Virus record (IMG/VR): IMGVR_UViG_3300009408_000033
Coordinates: 1-22,651 of that record
DNA: 22,651 nucleotides
Source of the DNA: a virus
Strand: one strand, 5' to 3'
Position 1 is the first letter of the stretch. Each line of letters starts with the position of its first letter. The notes below the pieces were generated by a model. The model did no database searches, had not been told where the DNA came from, and saw nothing but the letters and a program-made list of their open reading frames with translations. Both the position numbers and the translations under genes were made by a program. Of this stretch, positions 19,964 through 22,651 are shown piece after piece.

Positions 19964-21041
19964 TTTGATACTCCAATTTGATATTGTGATCTATTGATTC
20001 GTAGTTAATGCCAGCAAATGTTTTTAAAATAGAATCAAATATTGTTTTTATACCTTTAGATGGTACAGCCATCCCAATTTGCTTTCTTACACTTTCTTTT
20101 GACCCAATAAACTCAAAATCATCAGGGAATGTTTGTAGTCTTGCTCTTTCTCTATTCGTCAATGCTCTATTTTCTGACCAATGATATACATGAGTTCCCC
20201 CACCTCCGCTACCAGTTACTGTATATGATGGTTTTTCTGGATGTAGTCTTTTATAGATTTGGCTTATTTTAACACTTTTTACATTTAGCTCTAAGTCTTT
20301 AGGAAGGTTTGCATTAAAAGCATTTTCTCCTGCCTTAATATGCTTTAAGCGTTCTATAACCTGTGAGGCATGTTTAGTATATTCATTATTAAATGCATCA
20401 TCAGGAATTGGTGGGCTTTCAATTGCTGTTCGAGACGAAGTATCAATATTTTTATAGGGTTCTGGTGATGGAACTTTAAATGTTTTTTCTAAGTCATTAC
20501 GAATTCCAACAATAATGATTCTATGCCGTGCTTGTGGGACTCCATATTCTTCAAATTTATAAAGGTGGGGGGTAATTGTATAACCAGAGTCTTCTAATTC
20601 TTTAAGTATTGTTTTAAAGGCATTTCCTTCATTTGAATTCCTTAATCCACCAACATTTTCAGCCAAAAACCACATTGGTTTGAATATTTTTAATGCTTTA
20701 ACACCATAACTATATAAAGGGCCAAATGTACCATTTATACCTTTTTGTTCACCAACCATACTAAAATCATTGCATGGGAATCCAAAAGCAAGACCATCAA
20801 TACCAGATATATCTTCTAGCTTACTGAAATCTAATTTTCTTATGTCTTTACAAATGACACTTCCATTTTCATTGACACAAATGTTTTTTTCATATGTACT
20901 GCATGTGTCCTTGTCATAATCAGTAGCCCATGCATGTGAAATGCTAAATTTTTCACCTTTTTTTGAAGTTGATTCAGCTTTCATTGCGGCATACCCAATA
21001 CCGCCAGGACCACTAAATAACTCTCCAAGTTTAAATTTCAT
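19941..21041 (-). CDS. DNA (cytosine-5) methyltransferase of the R-M system
   Basis: 366 residues with the ordered motifs: I LGELFSGPGGIG (5-16), IV GFPCNDFS with catalytic Cys90, VI ENVGG (129-133), VIII QARHR (168-172), IX RALTNRERARLQTFP and X QIGMAVP. The Cys is followed by Asn-Asp rather than the common Gln-Ser, a variant seen in some C5 enzymes. The variable region with the target recognition domain is about 175-280. Methylates the host DNA and protects it from the partner endonuclease, whose gene it overlaps by 23 bases. Both genes are clearly more AT-rich than the phage genes around them, a sign of separate origin. Confidence 0.93.
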   Translation of the reverse strand: MKFKLGELFSGPGGIGYAAMKAESTSKKGEKFSISHAWATDYDKDTCSTYEKNICVNENGSVICKDIRKLDFSKLEDISGIDGLAFGFPCNDFSMVGEQKGINGTFGPLYSYGVKALKIFKPMWFLAENVGGLRNSNEGNAFKTILKELEDSGYTITPHLYKFEEYGVPQARHRIIIVGIRNDLEKTFKVPSPEPYKNIDTSSRTAIESPPIPDDAFNNEYTKHASQVIERLKHIKAGENAFNANLPKDLELNVKSVKISQIYKRLHPEKPSYTVTGSGGGGTHVYHWSENRALTNRERARLQTFPDDFEFIGSKESVRKQIGMAVPSKGIKTIFDSILKTFAGINYESIDHNIKLEYQNEQRLVC

Positions 21042-21072
21042 TTCAATGCCCCATGTAATAGTTGATTGCTAT

Positions 21073-21078
21073 ATTATA
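21073..21078 (-). promoter_or_regulatory. Possible -10 of the R-M operon promoter
   Basis: Perfect TATAAT on the minus strand, 32 bases before the methyltransferase ATG and inside the proposed cassette. No good -35 at 16-18 bases is seen, so this is weak evidence for a cassette-borne promoter. Confidence 0.4.
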
Positions 21079-21182
21079 CATGATTGATTCCTAGAAAGCT
21101 GCCTTGATGTAATATTATTGCTTTAGATAGCTAACAGATATTAAACAGCCATTTGGCAGTTATTGACGCAACTGCTCAATGG

Positions 21183-22301
21183 TCACTTTTTTAGCTTCAC
21201 TAAATAATCACCCCATTGATGCATCATTTTTATGCGCTCTTCTAATTTATAAGAACGATCATAAGCCGCTTTAACTGAATTGCCAACACTGTGCGCAAGC
21301 TGCCGCTCAATCAAATCTTCATCTAATCGCAATTCTTCACGAGCCAACGTACTAAATGACGACCTAAACCCATGAAATGTAACCGCACTTTTATCATAGC
21401 CCAATGAGCGCAAGGCATGGTTTAAAGTATTCTCACTTAATGGCCGCCCTGCTTTAGCACCAGAAAAAACATAATTATCACGACTAAATGAATAAGCATC
21501 TCTAACAAAACCCACTGCGGCAGGATGCAAAGGCACAACATGGTCCCGTTTCATCTTCATGCGATCAGCTGGAATCGTCCACAACAGCTTATTAAAATCA
21601 AACTCATCAAAAACAGCCTCACGCAATTCATTGCTACGCACAAAAACAAAAGGAGCAAACTGCAAAGCGAATTTAACCGAAGGTGACAAACGGCTTGCGT
21701 TATCAATCGACTTTAATAAATCAGCAAAGCCCACCTCGTCAACAATAGCCGCCATATTTTTAGTAATCGGCTTTTTGGTTGCACCAAGCAAAACCCCCGC
21801 AGGGTCATGCTCACACATCAAATTAACAACAGCATAACGAAAAACACGACTCGCCAAAGCGCGAACCCGCCGCGCCAACTCTAAATGCCCAGAGCGCTCA
21901 ATCGTCTTTAAAATAGGTAAAATGTGTTTTGGTTTAATCTCCGCCACACGCATATCACCTAAAGTTGGCAACAAATAATTTTCAATCCGCCGCCATTCAA
22001 GCTTTTTATTTTTTTCACTCGAATAATTTTTATGTGCATGCCAATCCCTAGCCACAGCCTCAAACACATGAGCACCATACTCCAAAGCCGCTTTAGCCTG
22101 ATCACGCTCAATGCGAGCCATATCAATATCAACTGACGGCCACTCGCCAAGCGACATCATTTTGGGTTTAGGCTTAAAAATCCTTAAACGCCAATACTTC
22201 TTACCATTTGGCTTAACCTCAATATAAAGCCCATCACTATCAATCTCTCTATAAAGCTTCTCCCTGGGCCTTAACCTTTTAATCTTAGTATTAGTTAACA
22301 T
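21183..22301 (-). CDS. int: Prophage integrase, tyrosine recombinase of the P4 type
   Basis: 372 residues. The N-terminal arm-binding domain (DUF4102 type) has KPNGKKYWRLRIF and MSLGEWPSVDID; the catalytic domain has Arg222 (VRSNELREAVFDEFD), His310-x-x-Arg313 (HGFRSSFSTL), His337 (QLAHS) and the nucleophile Tyr347 (AAYDRS). It catalyses integration and excision at the tRNA gene. The linker between arm and core-binding domains is short: EYGAH is followed at once by VFEAVARDWH, where relatives have about 15-20 more residues. The ATG at 22301 has no strong ribosome-binding site. It reads away from the tRNA, with phased repeats just upstream. Confidence 0.95.
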   Translation of the reverse strand: MLTNTKIKRLRPREKLYREIDSDGLYIEVKPNGKKYWRLRIFKPKPKMMSLGEWPSVDIDMARIERDQAKAALEYGAHVFEAVARDWHAHKNYSSEKNKKLEWRRIENYLLPTLGDMRVAEIKPKHILPILKTIERSGHLELARRVRALASRVFRYAVVNLMCEHDPAGVLLGATKKPITKNMAAIVDEVGFADLLKSIDNASRLSPSVKFALQFAPFVFVRSNELREAVFDEFDFNKLLWTIPADRMKMKRDHVVPLHPAAVGFVRDAYSFSRDNYVFSGAKAGRPLSENTLNHALRSLGYDKSAVTFHGFRSSFSTLAREELRLDEDLIERQLAHSVGNSVKAAYDRSYKLEERIKMMHQWGDYLVKLKK

Positions 22302-22305
22302 TGCG

Positions 22306-22381
22306 ATATACGTTTTGAATCCGATCCATTGAAAAACAATATACGCTTGAGGTTTTATTAATATACGTTTTATATACGTTT
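22306..22381. repeat. Four phased direct repeats upstream of int (likely integrase arm sites)
   Basis: ATATACGTTT at 22306-22315, 22361-22370 and 22372-22381, and a variant ATATACGCTT at 22339-22348. Distances between starts are 33, 22 and 11 bases, so all lie on one face of the helix. They sit between the integrase start and the tRNA, where arm-type sites are expected, and may also let integrase or excisionase control the int promoter. Confidence 0.7.
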
Positions 22382-22465
22382 AGAACAAAAACCCAAGCGT
22401 CACTTAAAAACGCACAATGTCACATAATGGCACGAAAAGCCATACAAACACTTTATTACAGGCAT

Positions 22466-22487
22466 AAAAAAACCCTCAATGAGGGTT
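22466..22487 (-). terminator. Terminator downstream of tRNA-Ser
   Basis: Minus strand: AACCCTC, loop ATT, GAGGGTT, followed by T tract (T7 with the last stem bases). It lies 15 bases after the tRNA 3' end and would stop tRNA transcription before the integrase. Confidence 0.85.
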
Positions 22488-22501
22488 AATGATAGTATAA
22501 A

Positions 22502-22589
22502 TGGCGGAGAGCGAGGGATTCGAACCCCCGGTCCCTTTCGGGACAACGGTTTTCAAGACCGCCGCATTCGACCACTCTGCCAGCTCTCC
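22502..22589 (-). tRNA. serT: tRNA-Ser(UGA), probable prophage attachment gene
   Basis: 88 bases including an encoded CCA. Acceptor GGAGAGC pairs with GCTCTCC, discriminator G; the anticodon loop CTTGAAA gives anticodon UGA; a long variable arm (GTTGTCCCGAAAGGGACC region) is typical of tRNA-Ser; the T-arm has GGTTCGAATCC. The gene is intact. Its 3' end faces the integrase, so the element probably re-created the 3' part at integration and a second copy of that part should mark the far end of the prophage. A TATAAC at 22607-22602 could be its -10. Confidence 0.97.
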
Positions 22590-22651
22590 AGTAATTCTTC
22601 AGTTATATTCTTAATAGCTGTTAGAGTGGTCTTCTTTCAGCTATCTCATGC

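Larger units (their letters stand above)
18915..21134 (-). mobile_element. Probable integron gene cassette carrying a restriction-modification operon
   Basis: The segment starts at a core site G|TTAGCT (21135-21129 on the minus strand) and ends at the G of the attC R' box (18915), 2220 bases. The starting core GTTAGCT is the exact complement of the R'' box AGCTAAC at the other end, so a circular form would have an attC with perfectly matching R'' and R'. The present R' (GTTATAT) would then come half from the target. Both genes inside read toward the attC, as in cassettes. Removing the segment joins TATCTG to TTATAT. No integron integrase is in the window. Confidence 0.58.
1..22501. mobile_element. 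Prophage (partial), temperate, podovirus-like, lambdoid organisation
   Basis: The tyrosine integrase lies directly beside the 3' end of a tRNA-Ser gene, and the lower-coordinate side carries immunity, replication, lysis, fibre, terminase and portal genes in the usual temperate-phage order. The right boundary should lie at or in the tRNA 3' part (about 22502). The left boundary is outside the window because the portal gene is still open at position 1. No tail tube, sheath or tape-measure gene is visible, and the portal resembles those of podoviruses, but the remaining structural genes are unseen, so the morphotype is an inference. No excisionase gene was recognised. Confidence 0.9.

Noticed and set aside
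21144-21161. Inverted repeat AACaGCCA/TGGCaGTT after the integrase stop, as an attC or terminator
   Set aside because: The loop is only two bases and there is no T tract or box-spacer layout; it may just be a weak hairpin.

Overview
The window looks like most of a temperate podovirus-like (short-tailed) prophage in an AT-rich gammaproteobacterium, integrated at the 3' end of a tRNA-Ser(UGA) gene. The basis is a lambdoid layout (cro/repressor pair, O/P-type replication genes, Q-like gene, lysis cassette, terminase and portal), a P4-type tyrosine integrase next to the tRNA, and gammaproteobacterial tRNA and terminator style. The host species cannot be named. The left end is unfinished: the portal gene runs off position 1 inside a perfect tandem repeat, so the rest of the head and tail genes and the far att site are not seen.

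Layout. 1-2948 (minus): portal (partial), large and small terminase. 2949-3122: non-coding, with a terminator and hairpins. 3123-7526 (minus): six tightly packed late genes, including a probable receptor-binding fibre/spike protein and conserved phage virion proteins of unknown role. 7527-9867 (minus): a translationally coupled lysis cassette of GH24 lysozyme, 3-TM holin, membrane protein, a stand-alone response-regulator receiver domain, a TM/coiled-coil protein and a 36-residue lipoprotein; the last two could be a spanin pair. 9943-10028: a possible late promoter and a terminator, next to a Q-like zinc-motif gene. 10042-14130 (minus): early/replication operon with a Tad2-like (DUF2829) anti-Thoeris candidate, a gp49-like protein, a small zinc-ribbon protein, helicase loader P, and initiator O carrying iterons inside its gene.

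14262-15991 is the immunity region. Cro (minus) and a short repressor without a peptidase domain (plus) diverge, and both appear to be leaderless. Two probable accessory genes follow. A second early promoter at 15963 has the same -35/-10 pair and the same dyad operator as the cro promoter, so one repressor very likely silences both early operons. The plus-strand operon (16030-18906) encodes a small basic protein, a Lar-like zinc ribbon, CsrA, a DEDDh exonuclease, a cupin-like protein, an SSB split by an in-frame stop, and two small unknown proteins.

18915-21134 holds a C5-methyltransferase plus PLD-type endonuclease (type II restriction-modification). It ends in a structure with the geometry of an integron attC site and starts with a core site exactly complementary to the R'' box of that attC. 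I read it as a roughly 2.2 kb integron gene cassette that landed in the prophage between the early operon and the integrase. The integrase (21183-22301), phased repeats upstream of it, a terminator and the tRNA-Ser gene close the window.
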